Below, one piece after another: positions 32,599 to 45,300 of a stretch of 64,000 nucleotides of DNA (positions are counted from its first letter, which is position 1; each line of letters starts with the position of its first letter). The notes beneath the pieces are model-generated. The model saw nothing but the letters and a program-made list of their open reading frames with translations. It was not told the origin of the DNA and ran no database searches. This DNA is from Lepidurus packardi (lineage: Eukaryota; Arthropoda; Branchiopoda; Notostraca; Triopsidae): assembly GCA_023053545.1 (NCBI GenBank), contig JAKZAN010000006.1, positions 10,510,351-10,574,350 on the forward strand, written 5' to 3'. Position numbers and translations under genes: made by a program.

Positions 32599-33631
32599 GA
32601 GATAATGTTCTAAATGGATTCTGCAAATTGCGCAAATGTACTTTAGTTCACAAAAACAACAACACAGTAATGGCAGAACGTCGCAGCAGCTTTACAAGCC
32701 ACTGCCGTGGTAAGATAAGAACAGCGAACACAAATAGGTAACGTGTAGAATCAGGAAGCGAACCAAGTTATCCTTTTACCAAGAGTTGTGCCGGTAGAGT
32801 AAAGATATACAGTAAACATCACTTAACACGAAATCGAAGGGACCGAAATATTTTTTCGCGTTAAAACATAAAAGGATTTCGTGTTAACAGATAGATGCAA
32901 GAAACCTAGTTAATAAAAAACTGTCGAGAGAACAGAGTTAATATTCACCTTTATATACGTACATTGACAGTCTTAGTCTATTTTAAAACACATATAATAC
33001 ACTTTAAAGCATTTTAACAGAGTGTAAATAAAATTGAAATATTTTGATTGCCCACAAACTGTTGTGGAGGGGAAAGACAAAAATTCGAACTTGAGGCAGG
33101 GATGTTGCTAAGAAGACAAAAGTATTTTGATGTCCAAAAATATTTTTGCGGTTTCTATATATAGTTAATTGTATATACAGTAGTTCGTTGTAGATTGTAG
33201 GACGACAAGAATAGTTAAAGCACTGAGTTTTTAAATTTAAAGTATAAAGAATCTTGAGTATAAAGAACTAAAAAATCTAAAGTAAAAATAATTTTGAGTA
33301 CAAAGAATCTGTGCTTTTTCGTATTTTAAATATACATATCAGTATCATATCAGTATCATCAGTATCATATCATAGCAGTATCTAGATATGTCTTCTTTGG
33401 GACGTACTTCTTGATAGGGCTTAAGTGTGGCTCTCACAGGCTATCATTGGATTCCCTATCCATGCTCAAAGTCCAAATTCACACCTTGAGGGCAGGACCG
33501 GCTGTCCAAAACTTGTGATCGCGGGTGATAGCAGACTTTCAAATTAGGTTCAATTGTGATCGCCAATTTTGTATTCTCTAATTCCGGGTGGGCATCATCT
33601 GTGGCTGGCTCTTATCATCGTGTACCTTGGG
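32599..33631. other. Intergenic between BRAP and the small secreted-peptide gene
   Basis: Holds the divergent promoters of BRAP (minus) and the peptide gene (plus). A hairpin-forming repeat lies at 32823-32887, and the word cagtatcatat recurs near 33335-33390. Nothing else was recognised. Confidence 0.5.
32823..32887. repeat. Inverted repeat, possible Tigger/pogo-type end
   Basis: ttaacacgaaatc (32823-32835) and gatttcgtgttaa (32875-32887) are exact reverse complements about 40 bp apart. Just upstream, tatacagtaaacatcactt (near 32806) looks like the CAGT terminus of pogo-like elements, but I could not find the opposite end. Confidence 0.6.
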
Positions 33632-33665
33632 TATAAAAAGAGATCCAGCTGACTATTCGCAGTCA
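33632..33665 (+). promoter_or_regulatory. Core promoter (TATA box and initiator)
   Basis: TATAAAAAG at 33632-33640 with an initiator-like TTCGCAGTCA about 30 bp downstream (start near 33662). The first ATG follows at 33730 without an intervening ATG. The spacing is that of a strong, regulated arthropod promoter. Confidence 0.65.
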
Positions 33666-33729
33666 ATAACTAGCTGTTGCTTATTAGAGTTCTCTAGTTT
33701 GCGTTTTTTTTTGACACTTAGCACAAACA

Positions 33730-33987
33730 ATGGCAGCTACAAGAAAAAAAAAATGGTTCGGCTTTAGTTTCGCTGCAATCCTTATTTTGAGTTGTGTTTC
33801 CGCGGGGCTAAAACTACGTCCGAAGACCTACGAAATTCCTACCGATATTGCAAGCGCCGTCAATGAATCTGAAACCCTGACTACCGATGGGATGGACTCC
33901 TATGACGACGTTTTTGTTTTCGAGACCTATCAGACCAATACTGGTACTACGGCAGTCAACAGCACCACCGAAAAGATGCGAGTCTAA
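33730..33987 (+). CDS. Small secreted peptide, unknown
   Basis: Single-exon frame of 85 codons. Residues 1-26 form a textbook signal peptide: a basic start (TRKKKW), a hydrophobic core (FAAILILSCV) and likely cleavage after SA. The mature part (about 60 residues) is acidic and rich in threonine, with SYDDVFVFETYQ and no cysteines, so no disulphide toxin fold is suggested. One N-glycosylation site (NES) and another (NST) are visible. The upstream TATA/initiator fits a real gene. A run of ten A's within codons 5-9 makes the start sensitive to indel errors. No family recognised. It could be a lineage-specific secreted or precursor peptide. Confidence 0.6.
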   Translation: MAATRKKKWFGFSFAAILILSCVSAGLKLRPKTYEIPTDIASAVNESETLTTDGMDSYDDVFVFETYQTNTGTTAVNSTTEKMRV

Positions 33988-35016
33988 CCTTCGCCCAAGA
34001 TTCGGACGCAATATGCTCGTAGATTCTGGTTTGGAGTAATGTTTTATGGAGAATGTTTGGAGTAATGTTTTTTCTTGGATTCTGGTTTAAGATAACGCCG
34101 TCATCCTGGCCACGTTGTGACGTAAACAAAAGAAGACACCACCGGCGAAGTAAAGGCATCACTGCACACACACACTAAAAAAAAAAATTTAGATCGAAGC
34201 CGAAGGCTTTAGAGCCCATATTATAAATATGTTTACTGCGGAAATAATACAGACACGCGTGAATTTATTAAAAAAAACATCGTTTAAATCGCATTTATTA
34301 AAAATTAAGTTTATTAAAAAACATCTCACTGAAGCGAATCTATTGCAAAGAATGGGAAAGGAAAACGGTTGACAAGGAAAGAGTGTTTTTAGGTATTTAC
34401 TTTGCGTGTGTGTAGGACAAAGCTAAAGAAGTCGTTTGAAACTTTTATTATTCAACCGTAACTAGTTTTAATTAATTAATGTTTAGACATTTAGTAATAA
34501 CCAATTATTTTATATGTTCATTTTGTTTTCCATGCTGTGAAACAAAGTGAATACAACAACTTGTGGGAATCCGATAATTAATTTTGTAGTTAATTTATTT
34601 CTCACTGATTTCTTAGAAAAGGGGTCGAGATTCGAGTTTTAAAGCTTCTGCTAGTTCTTTAATCCAAAATTCAGCTAGTCCCAATTAGCAGTAGCCGAGA
34701 AGATGAACAATTCTTTAGTATTCTTGGTTGGATCCTTGCCAAAGTAAACAGTTTATAAGAACTATAGATGGTCAGTCATTTTGCCGTGAACGTTAGTTGT
34801 TGATTTCGTTTCTATAAAGTCAACTGAACGTCTCCTGGAGCAACTTTTCGGAAAGTCGGAGTTGCCATAGCCTTCACTAGGCGGCGGGCGACGCAATTCA
34901 AGAACACCAACAATCCAACCTTCCGTTGGCGCAGCTTATTCGACACTTCATAGTGTCGTCTTGTATCTCACCATCGCAGTAAATAAGCAAAACGTCAATA
35001 AGAAAGAAAATTTAGA
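33988..35016. other. Intergenic between the peptide gene and YJU2
   Basis: AT-rich. Contains the peptide gene's 3' UTR, repeated tttattaaaaa words near 34262-34330, and the YJU2 promoter region. No additional gene was seen. Confidence 0.5.
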
Positions 35017-36160
35017 ATGTCTGAGCGCAAAGTTCTAAATGTAAGTATCTTGTTATTCACTTAATGTTTCTGAAAAACCTTACCCATAACCTTTTTTTCA
35101 GAAATACTATCCCCCAGATTTTGATCCCTCCAAAATCCCTCGAGTGAAACAATCCAAAAACAGACAATTCACTGTCCGTTTGATGGCTCCATTTAACATG
35201 AAATGCAAAACCTGTGGAGAGTATATTTACAAGGGCAAGAAGTTTAACGCTCGCAAAGAAGACGTCGATCACGAGACCTACCTTGGCTTACGAATCTATC
35301 GTTTCTACATCAAGGTGAGACAAAAATCTTTTGATTGCAATTTTGATCCTTAACAAATTAGTGAATGCTTTGCCTTTATTCAGTGTACATGTTGCTTGTC
35401 GGAAATTTCCTTCAAGACAGACCCAGAAAGTACAGATTACGTCATAGAAGCCGGTGCGACCAGGAACTTTATGGCCTTAAAACTAGCCGAAGAGCAAGCT
35501 TTAAGGGAAGAACAAGAAATCAAAGAAGAAGAAGCCAGTAATCCCATGAAACTCCTCGAGAATCGAACCAACCAGTCCAAGGGCGAAATCGAATTGGTCG
35601 AAACCTTGGAGGAGTTAAAAGACTTGAACCAGCGCCAGCAAATCATCAATTACGACAACTTGTTAAAGAAGTACGACAACGAGCGCAAGCACGCTCTCAA
35701 GCAAGCTGAAGAGGATGACGAAAGATTTATCAACTCGGTTTTCGGCGAGAAAACGGAAGAAGGGATCAGAATAAAGCGGATCAAGGATGAAGACGACGAA
35801 GATGACCTTAACAAACCTGGATCGGCCAAGAAGTCCAAGTTACATGCAGTTTCACATCCCTTTGATGGCCAATCAGAAAGCAAACCTACCGGAATGTTCA
35901 AGAGTACCGGCTTCTCCGCAAGCAAAACTTTGGTTTCTCGAAAAGCCATAAGTTCTTTAGTAAAAGTGACTCGTGTAGCCAAACCTACAGATAAGACTGA
36001 AGGCGCAGCAACAAAGTCCCAACTTATGCAACCCACAACGTCGACCATAACCAGTGGAACATCGTCCTCGTTGTCAGGCAACGTCGTTTCAGCTTCTCAA
36101 CCCAATGCATTGAGCTTGTTGGGAGCATATCCTGATTCCAACACCTCTGACTCGGACTGA
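35017..36160 (+). CDS. YJU2: Splicing factor YJU2 (CCDC94)
   Basis: Three exons, 35017-35040, 35102-35314, 35384-36160, phases correct, 337 aa (human 323). The N terminus is strongly conserved: [20 protein letters not shown], then [20 protein letters not shown] and [20 protein letters not shown]. Cysteine pairs at 43/46 and 80/83 form the zinc site. [18 protein letters not shown] text follows. The C-terminal half is a charged coiled coil and then a lysine/serine-rich disordered tail. In yeast and humans YJU2 joins the activated spliceosome with the NineTeen complex and helps the first transesterification step. It is transcribed toward the navigator gene, with about 215 bp between the two stops. 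An AATAAA overlaps its stop. Confidence 0.97.
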
Positions 36161-36375
36161 AATAAACTGGCTAAATGTAAAAAAACGTGCTGCTTAAAGT
36201 TTAAACTTGTCTTGTTTTTCTGTCTTTTAAATATAAAAATTCGGTCTTCTTAAAAAGGGAGCACCTTTCAAACAACAATGCTTATTTTTACATGGCAGAC
36301 CAAATTGATCAACAGTAATACTGTTGTAAACCGCAAAATTACAATTTCAAAAACACGTCATATGAAATAAAACAC

Positions 36376-39300
36376 TCAATGAGAATCGTCCAAGGCAGCA
36401 CTCACTTCACTCAGTGGCAGCGAAGCTTGTTGCAGACGTATCAGCATGCTCAGCTAGGGGAAGATACAAAATTAGGTTCAAACTTGAAAAGGGAAAGTGA
36501 TTTTACCATGGGATCCGTGTTTTGACTGTCAGTGCCTGATCTTAAATCCGATGCGGATACATTTTCGTCAGGTCGCAACCTCGCCAAGGCCTTCACACCT
36601 TCACTCACGCCCCTTTGATTCCATGGATAAGTGTCAATGAGGAAATGGGCCGGATCTTCACGACGCCGATCCCGATCTTCTTCAGTTCCTTCGGCCCCCA
36701 AGTCCTTTTCCTTATCCCGGACTGCGTTGAGCAAATAGGGTAAGAGGGTATAATTCCAAAGGCCCGTGAACCACACTTGGGAACCCACCGTATCCATCGG
36801 ACACGACAGGAACAATCCGGGTCCTTTAAAATACAGAAAGAAGTCTTAAATTAACCTAACCTAACAAACCCTAAACCTTTTCGAATATTTCAGAAGTTAC
36901 AAAAATTCTTTTATGAGGACAGTAATTACGACACTTTAGATTGTTAACTATTAAATATTCAATAAAATATCCAATAAGTTAAATAGAAAATCGGCTCAAC
37001 GAGTTTTAATTAAATTGTCAATTATTCATTCGAAATTGCCTTTAAAGATAAAACTCGGCAGGAAAGTTGAAGGAGTACCTATGACTGAATCCTCGGCTCC
37101 GTGTTTCTCCAAATACTGGTTGCAGTGCTGCCAAACTTGGCTCATCCACTCGACGACCCGTTTCATGTCTTTCCCCACGTCGCCTTTGCGCGTGACAACT
37201 TCATGCATCATCTTCCTCCGCAGGAAGCGTCCCAAGAACCCCAATAAGGGCTCTTGATGCCAGAGCAGATGGACCAGGGGGAAAAGTTCTTGGAAACTTT
37301 GCACGACAGCCGAAACGTGAGGCGCGGCCAGCACTCCGATAACGTAGGTATGTTGTCCGAAGCTCTGAACCAAAGTCTGGACCAACTTCGGGCTCTGTTG
37401 CTGCAAATTGTCTAAAAAGGCTACTTCTACGGTCGCCAATGGCCCTTCGATGCAGAACAGCTGGTAGTGCAAATCCTTACAAGATTTGGATTCGATTCTA
37501 AACACAAATTGCAGTCCATAATGCCTTCCATAGCAAAAAAAAAAAAAAAAAAAAAAACTTACTTGAGCTTAATTTGGTCCACCGTTTGATCAGCGTTTCG
37601 CCACAGGAACGCTTTCGCAAGTTTTTTCGCCAAATAGGACTTGCCACCTCCGGAGGGACCCACGAGCAGCAGCTTTTTCTGGTTTTTCAGCAAATTCAAC
37701 GCGTTTTTCAGAAAATGCTTCGGCGTTAAGGAACACCACGTAACTGGGTCCAAAACGTCGTCGTCTCCCAACTTCAGCTCCACTTCCGTCACATCTCCCA
37801 CTAAGTAGCCCACCGGCAGTAGTTCCGGCGCATCGGACGGCGACGCGTCCACTTGTCTCTGAATTTCCCCTAGGCGAAAGCTAGCCACCGAAGTAATATC
37901 GACCCCCAAACTCGTGGTAACGTCAATATGGGACAAATATTCCTGGAAGGCGAATCAAAGCTGTTATCTTTTCATGTAAAACAAATCAATAAATCCACAA
38001 TTAATCCATTTTAACGCTAAAGCAATAGGAACGTCTACGATTGCGATTCGCGGGACGAAAGGGAAAAATAAAAATAAAAAACTTAAAGTCTGTTACTTGG
38101 AATAGTTGGCGGAGATTCTCATCCAGCTTATCCCACTTGGTTTTCCCGCTAATACTAACGTATCCAATGAGCACACTGACCGGCAATTCATTGTCCATCA
38201 TTTCACGCTGACAGTGCAACTTGACGGGCACGATTTTGGCATCTTTGTCTCCCGTATCTCCCATCAACCGCTCTAAATCAATCCCCAAATCCTCTAAATT
38301 GACCACCAAAACGTTCAAAAAGCTCAATTCTTACCCCATGAAACCGGTGAGCACTCAATTCCCGTATCCGCACTGGGTCCCAAGGAGGCTTGTGAAGAGG
38401 CCAGGGACAAAGACCGTTGCCTAGACAACTGTTGTTGTAGGCGTGCGTTATCCTGCTGCAACGTCATTAACTCTTCCTATAATAAAAGAGAAAGAAAAGT
38501 ATGAAAAACTCCTTCAAGCTTTTATAAGCTTCTTACCCGCATTCGGTTGACAGTTTCTCTCAGCGCTTCCAACTGATGCGCAGAGGATAAGGCTTCCAGG
38601 CGGATATCGGTCAAAACCATATCTTTCTGCCTTAATTGCTGCTTGAGCTCTTCCACAGCTTCTGGTTCGGATGACCCTGAGCCCACTGATGTACACTCTC
38701 CTTCGGACAGCATTCTACCATACAAAACAAAAAAAAGCCAAGATCGTTAGTCAGGGCGCCTGGCTTCTCATAAGTAGCGGAATTTTACTTGTCAGCTTGA
38801 GCCTGCTGGTCAATATTGGCCATAAGATGCGGTTGCCTGGCCGGCATTAAGGGCGACGCTGGTGCTGAGCAGTAGCCGTGGCCTTCTTCGCCGTCTTTTT
38901 TCTTGTTTTTGCCAAAAGCTTTACTGAAACTGCTCCGGAGCCAGTTCTTCTTCTTTAACGAGGGGGAGGGAGAGGGGGAAGGCGAAGGCGGGGGTTGGTT
39001 TTGGTTCTGCGACAGCGCAGGATACGTAAATGAACTATTGGAACTGTGTGACGTCACTGAGCACACCGAATCTGAAGACAAGTGGCGAGCCATGGTACTG
39101 GGCGGTGAATTCGTGGCACTAGTCTTTATATGGTTGGAGGAAGCGAAGGGGTGGGTGCTATTATGCGAGGATTTGAGGTGTTCCAGCTGTTTGCGTAAGT
39201 CGCTCAAATCGGACTCTTTTTGTTCGGACGAAGCGGTCAAGGTTTGCAATCGCTGGGTCATAGAAGACAAGGACTGTTCGAAAGCAGCCACCACATGCGC

Positions 39301-42300
39301 CTGTATTATTGTAAAAAAAAAAAAGTTGAAATGAATCCAACCTCTAAATACTCCATTTAAATAACAACCTTCGGACAATTACACTAAAACATTTGAAAAT
39401 ATAATTTCATTAAAAACTTAATAACCACGTCAGCGTGGTGGAACGTAAAAGTACCCAAGAAACTAAAAATATCTTGTTTCATCTTAGAACTTAAGATCTA
39501 ATATCTCTAATCTAATATCTTGTTTCATCTAGAATTACAGATTTGAAATAAAAAGCAAGATTTACATTGGTGGAAAGCTGTCCGCTGAGTGTGTGGACTT
39601 TGTCCTGCGCTTCGGCCAAATCGCGCCTCAACCTCCGTATTTCTGCCGCTTGCTTTTCTTCCTGGGTGGAATAAATCGAGCTGCTAGCCGTTGACACTAA
39701 GCTCAAAGAAGAGCCGTGACCTGTATACAGTATAACGAAAAGAAAAGAAGAAAAAAAGAAGGAATGAAAATGGTGTTCCCCGGCCATGCTACACGGAGCC
39801 GATCTTAACGACTGTTGGCTTACATTCATCATCGCGGGAACCTAATCTGGATAAAAGGGAGCCCAGATGACCTAAGGACGATCTACAGCCTCCGGAGCCT
39901 GTCTGACTTAGGGGTCCGTCTAATGTGATGTCGGGCAACACCACGTTGGGGCTCGGACTGCCATTCCCGTTCTCGGTGCGCTGCAGCATTGACGGGTAGA
40001 CTTTCTCGGACCTAGTGGACCTAATATAGTCAAGATCACATTCCAAGAGACACCGACACCAAACGACAGCCAAGATTGACTTAATCAAAAAGAAAAAGGT
40101 CTTACCTCACGCTATTGCTCCTATTTAAGCGAGGGCTGGGAGGGTTCGTCATGTAGAAGTCACGCGATAACAAGTTCTTGTTGGCAGTCATCACCTCCGA
40201 GTCCGAAAGCAACTCTAAACATGACACAAAACTTGTCGTTACTATCCCCTTCCTTTTAAAGAACAATGCGATAACGTTATCCTCGAAGGTCCGAATTTGT
40301 AAACTAAAACCCTTCAACACTCACGATAGCTTAAAAGTGGTCCCAAAATTAGTTTAAAGTTAAAACAAAATGAAGTTCTCTCGGAAGGTTTAGAAAACAA
40401 AGCCTGCTACAACTCTATAAAAGGAACACATCTGAAACAACTCGAATTTTTAGGAAGGAACTTTGGAAACTGTTCCGAACCTCTGTGAAGTTGGCAAAGT
40501 TTCACAAATAAAATGTTCAAAACACCAATAATTGGGAACTCCGTTGATGCAGCTGACCCGACAACGAACCTAACAACTCAAAGTTCCTTGAAATGTTCCA
40601 AAAGTAAACCCGAGACTAAACATTACGTGCTCAAAGAAACAAAAACAAAAATAATCACGAAACATCTGGAAACCTACAACTTAAAAGACTCCAGAAGATC
40701 AGAAAAGCTTGAATTTGAAAACACTACTGACGCTTTTTCAAAAATTGCAACGCTTTTGATTCTCATGACAACTTTGGAAGAGCATCCAACAAATCTTTCC
40801 GTTCTCCCAAAGCGTCACACTCAAAAAGCCTTTAAAAAAAAAACATCCACAAGAAGACCTAAAGTTTAATATACAGTAAATTCAGCTTATTATGACCACG
40901 TTTGCCAAAGTGAATATTGGTTCTATCAAGAGGCAATCGGATACATGTATCTACAGATTAGATTCACAATACCCACTATGGTTTATTTCGTAACGATTTT
41001 CCAACAATTTCGATAGAGATGATTGAGGAATTCCTAACTTAACAGCCGCTTCGCTTTCTGGCAAATCTTTAAAATTTAGTTTGTCTTCAGTTTCAACGAG
41101 TCGAAACTTTTCTTTTACATTTGAATCAACTCTTTTCTTGTTCGTCGCCATTTTCGTATAATCACACGTCTAAATGCAACTCATACCGTGCCTTTGAAGC
41201 CTAGTCCTACGCTTTTTAGGTAGGGTTCTCAACACGACATTCTGATTTTCCCAGTCAACTAAAGGAGCTAGTCATTTAATTGAATAACCTGCTCATTTCA
41301 TTGACTGTGGAGTTTAGAAAGGGTTTCCTCCTAAGCGTAATAGTAGGGTGGAAATGACAGGATTAGTCAAAACGACGTAAACGCAATGTTGGTCAATATG
41401 CAAAGTCCATGTAGCAATCACTACTGTAGTTTCGTTAGCGTACATGTGAAGATTCTTTTGAAACTGATTCCAATACCCGAAAGTGTGATTCTAATAACCG
41501 ATTAAAACGCTATGAAATTTACGAGTTTGAATCGGTCCTTTAAAATTGAATTCCATAAGCGGCTGATTCTCATAACCAGTGATCACAACAAGCGGCATCT
41601 ACTGTACTTTAAACTGTTCCAAACATTCAATCCATCCCCAACAAAGAAACCTCGAACTTTCGAGAAAAACCTAAACCTTGCAAAAATGGTCGCGACTCTT
41701 TTTGGGGGATAAAACCCAGTACCAAATGCTAAGATAAATGATAAATGAAGACTAAAATTACAGTTCCATTTGCGTCACACGCAAAACGAAGCGAATCTGT
41801 TGCTAACGTTACACGGCTAGATTACTTAATTCCCACATTCATTTACGACCCCCTTCCCCCCATTTCCACGTCAATAAACCGTAAGGATTAAGAACAAAGC
41901 ACAGCCATTACCTTGCGCACTGCGCTGGGCCGCGTAACTAGAACTGTGTCGTATCCAATTCCCGTATTTCGTTCCACTCATCAGGTCGGCGTAATTAGCA
42001 TAGGGCGTGTCGCTGAGGGACCCATCCGAGGATAACCTTCCGCTCAGTTTGAGCAGCTTCTCCTTGAGCATCTTATGATGGTGCGGGTAATACGACGCCG
42101 AGTTGCTGTTTAACCGCGTGGATTTTTCTTCCTCGCTCAAATCCGTGTCCATGGGAACCGAAAAATCCGTGACTCCCGCAAATAGGTGGGCTGCAAAGGC
42201 GGCTTGGCCTCCTCCTCCACTCGATTTGGGTCCAAACTCGAGCGCCGTTTGGTAATTGGTGGGCTTGAAGTGCGCCAAATCGCTCCACTCGTCGGCTTTG

Positions 42301-45300
42301 GTGTTCTTGAACGGCCCGCCCACGAAATCCGTGTCGCCGGATGACGAAGAACCCGTACTTTTCAACGAACTGCCCGTAAACTGCTTGGGCAACGACTGGG
42401 AATGGTGTGCAAAGCGCTCCCGGTAGTTTTGAGCCATTTGCTGTGCCGTGGGGGCGGTTAAGGACAGGGCTTTCAGCGAATTGGAGCTGATGTGTTGATG
42501 ATACTTCATCGGCGAGCACGCAGCCGAGTTCGCGTAGCGGTGCTCTTCGGAAGCGGAGGGTTTGAGCACTTTCTTGCGCCCATTGGGTGAGTTGGGGTTG
42601 GCCGAAGAAGAAACTTTGGGACTGGAATGCGAGCTGGACAAGGTAGGGGAGCCCGAGCCCAAATCGTTGGTAGTCTGGGTGCCTCCACTCACTTTGACAA
42701 TCTTGGCTTTGGGCCGCTCTAAGCTCCGATGGACTTCGTGACTAATCTCGCTCCTGGTGGCGTCGATTCGGGGGACTGTCGTCACTTGGGCGGTCTTGGA
42801 GCGTTCCGTATCCGGTCTATTATGTCAAGAACCAATCAATGCACGAATTGTAATGCTCCTGCCCATGCCAAAAGAGCACAACACAATTTTTATTAGTATT
42901 ACCTTCGACTGTCCAGTGAAGGGCGACTCACGTAGCCAAAACTAGTAGGGACAACTGGCGCTGGCGAGGATGTGTTTCGCACTCTACAGGCCCCGGATTG
43001 ACCTTTGCTCGAAGCGGCTAATCTGGATTCCATCAAATGGGCGCCATTACTCTCTTCTCGCATTCCTTTTTTCCCCGCCGCATAAAATAAAATGAGATGA
43101 AGAAGACAAAATTTAATAACCTAACCGCCTTCATAAACGAACACAAACATGAATACCTTTTTTCTTTTCCAAGGCTGCCCCATTCATCTTGGCCCGCTCC
43201 AATTTCCTTCCATCCGACTCTCGCGACTCGGACCTACACAAATAAACATCACCCCCAAACTTATGTTAGTCTGTTAGCCCATTTCCTTATTCCACATCTC
43301 TTCTCATTACAAATACATCTTCTACGAAAGAAAAGCCTTTTCTTTCGTCAAGACTTGTTCCTAAAGAAAAATGTCTAACGGAATGAAAAAAAAAATTAAC
43401 TATTTCCGAAATAGAATCCTCAAAATAAACTCAAATTAAAAAGCACCGATTAGACCAAACTCGGATCTAACCAAAGTAGTCTAAAAATAATTAAAAACAG
43501 GGCAATTAAAAATACATTGCAGACTAATTATAGGCAACGCGACATGACGAAGATTCGATAAAAGGACTCCGTGTACCCGACATAAGAAATCAGCTCCGTG
43601 AGCTTTCAAGGGACCAATAGAATTTCGAGTGTAAAAAGTCTCTGCTCATTGGTTAAGCGCCAACGAGATTAGAAAGTGCTGAAGAACGTATAAAAATAGG
43701 TCACGAGGACTCCGGACCCCGACAGCAGAACGCCTAACCTAGCTTAACCTTGTGACGTATGTTTGACCGTTAGGTTTGGTTTGGTTAGGTAGGCGTCCTT
43801 GTGTCGGGTATACGGAGTCCTTTTGTCGAGTCGTCCTTGTGTCGAAAGACGGCTCCTGAACAATAATATCCAGAAACAAATTTCCTTCAAAACAGTAGAG
43901 ACAAAAGCGTAAAAAAAGTGCAACGAATGAGAGCTTCGGCTTTAATGACTATGACTTTTCGTTGCTTTTCCTTTCTTTCTGCAACTTTAAAGAAAAAAAA
44001 TGTTTTCTTTCCCTTGAACTGAATGTTCTTAGAACTACAAAATTATGTCCGACCTTCGAACTTTTGATGGCTGGAATTTCTTTACTTGGACTTTGAGTTG
44101 TTGAGTTCCCTCAACGCAAGTTGTGTTTTAAACTGTTGAATTGCTTCACTGCCATTTGAATAGAAATTGGCAACAAACTTAGGTTAGAAACCAGTTTGGT
44201 TCAATTTACAGATTGGAATTGTTGGCAGCACTAAAGGAAAGAAAAAAAAGGAAAAGAAAAAAAGTTACCTGCAACGTTGGGTTCTGAGTGATTCTACATC
44301 AGGAGGAAACTTGCCCGCTTCAGCAAACTTTTTCCACTGAGAAGATGAAATCTGACGGTACTGGTGTCCACCGCCATACAATCCACTACCCGGCAAATCC
44401 ATCTTAAAGGACACCCCAAACAAAGGAAAAATCAAACACCTGTTTTTGCTTCTCCTATACAGTTCAGTGCCTGACGACACAAATAATCCCTTCCACAGAA
44501 ACTGAACTCCAAACGGTATTAAAAACAAAATGACGATATTGACACTATTCTAAAATTCGGAATGCCCACACAAAAGAGCAGAAATAACAGAACTGAAATC
44601 AGTAGAAAACTTACCCCCCAATGGTCGGAAACGCCGCTGGATAGAGAACTGGAATCGTCCACACTGCAATAACATGAACAAGCCCCTATTAAAACGTGGT
44701 TTCTGCCGCACTCGCATCACACCAGACACACACACACCTTTTTATAACCCTCAGCCCATAAAATACCAACCCTCGCTTGACACTCTTCACTGATTTACAG
44801 TAAACAATAAAAGGAAACGGTAAGCAGACAGCTTCCAGCCTCAGAATCATTCACGCTGGGAGTCATAACTCTCCACGTCTCCCAAACCCCAGGAAATAAG
44901 TCTCCTGCTCCTCTTTCTTACCACGCATCCCTTTTAGCCAGATTAGACACTTGGTAAAATAAACGAAAAAAGAACGCTTTCCTGAATATTTAAAACCGTA
45001 AAAGGAGATTGGCACTGGAACTCAAACTGGAACTCGTTTCGTTCCCAACCCGTGAAAAAAACTACAGAACTAACCCCAAGTTTCCCCAAATTCAAAGTAG
45101 TGGAAGAACTTTAAATTTCCATCGGCTAAACTATCCGAAATGTACCAACGATCCAATTTTTTACAATAAACAAACATACCAAATATTAAAGAAGAAAAAA
45201 TCCAGTCCTTCTGTCAACTCAACGGTTGACTCAACGTTGCTATAGAGATCGATATCAGTTTAATTTGCCAATGCGTCAGCTCAATGGTTTTTGTGTCACC

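Noticed and set aside
36450..36815. An ATG inside navigator exon 26 as the start of a separate gene.
   Set aside because: Splice sites and phase place it within the navigator C terminus.
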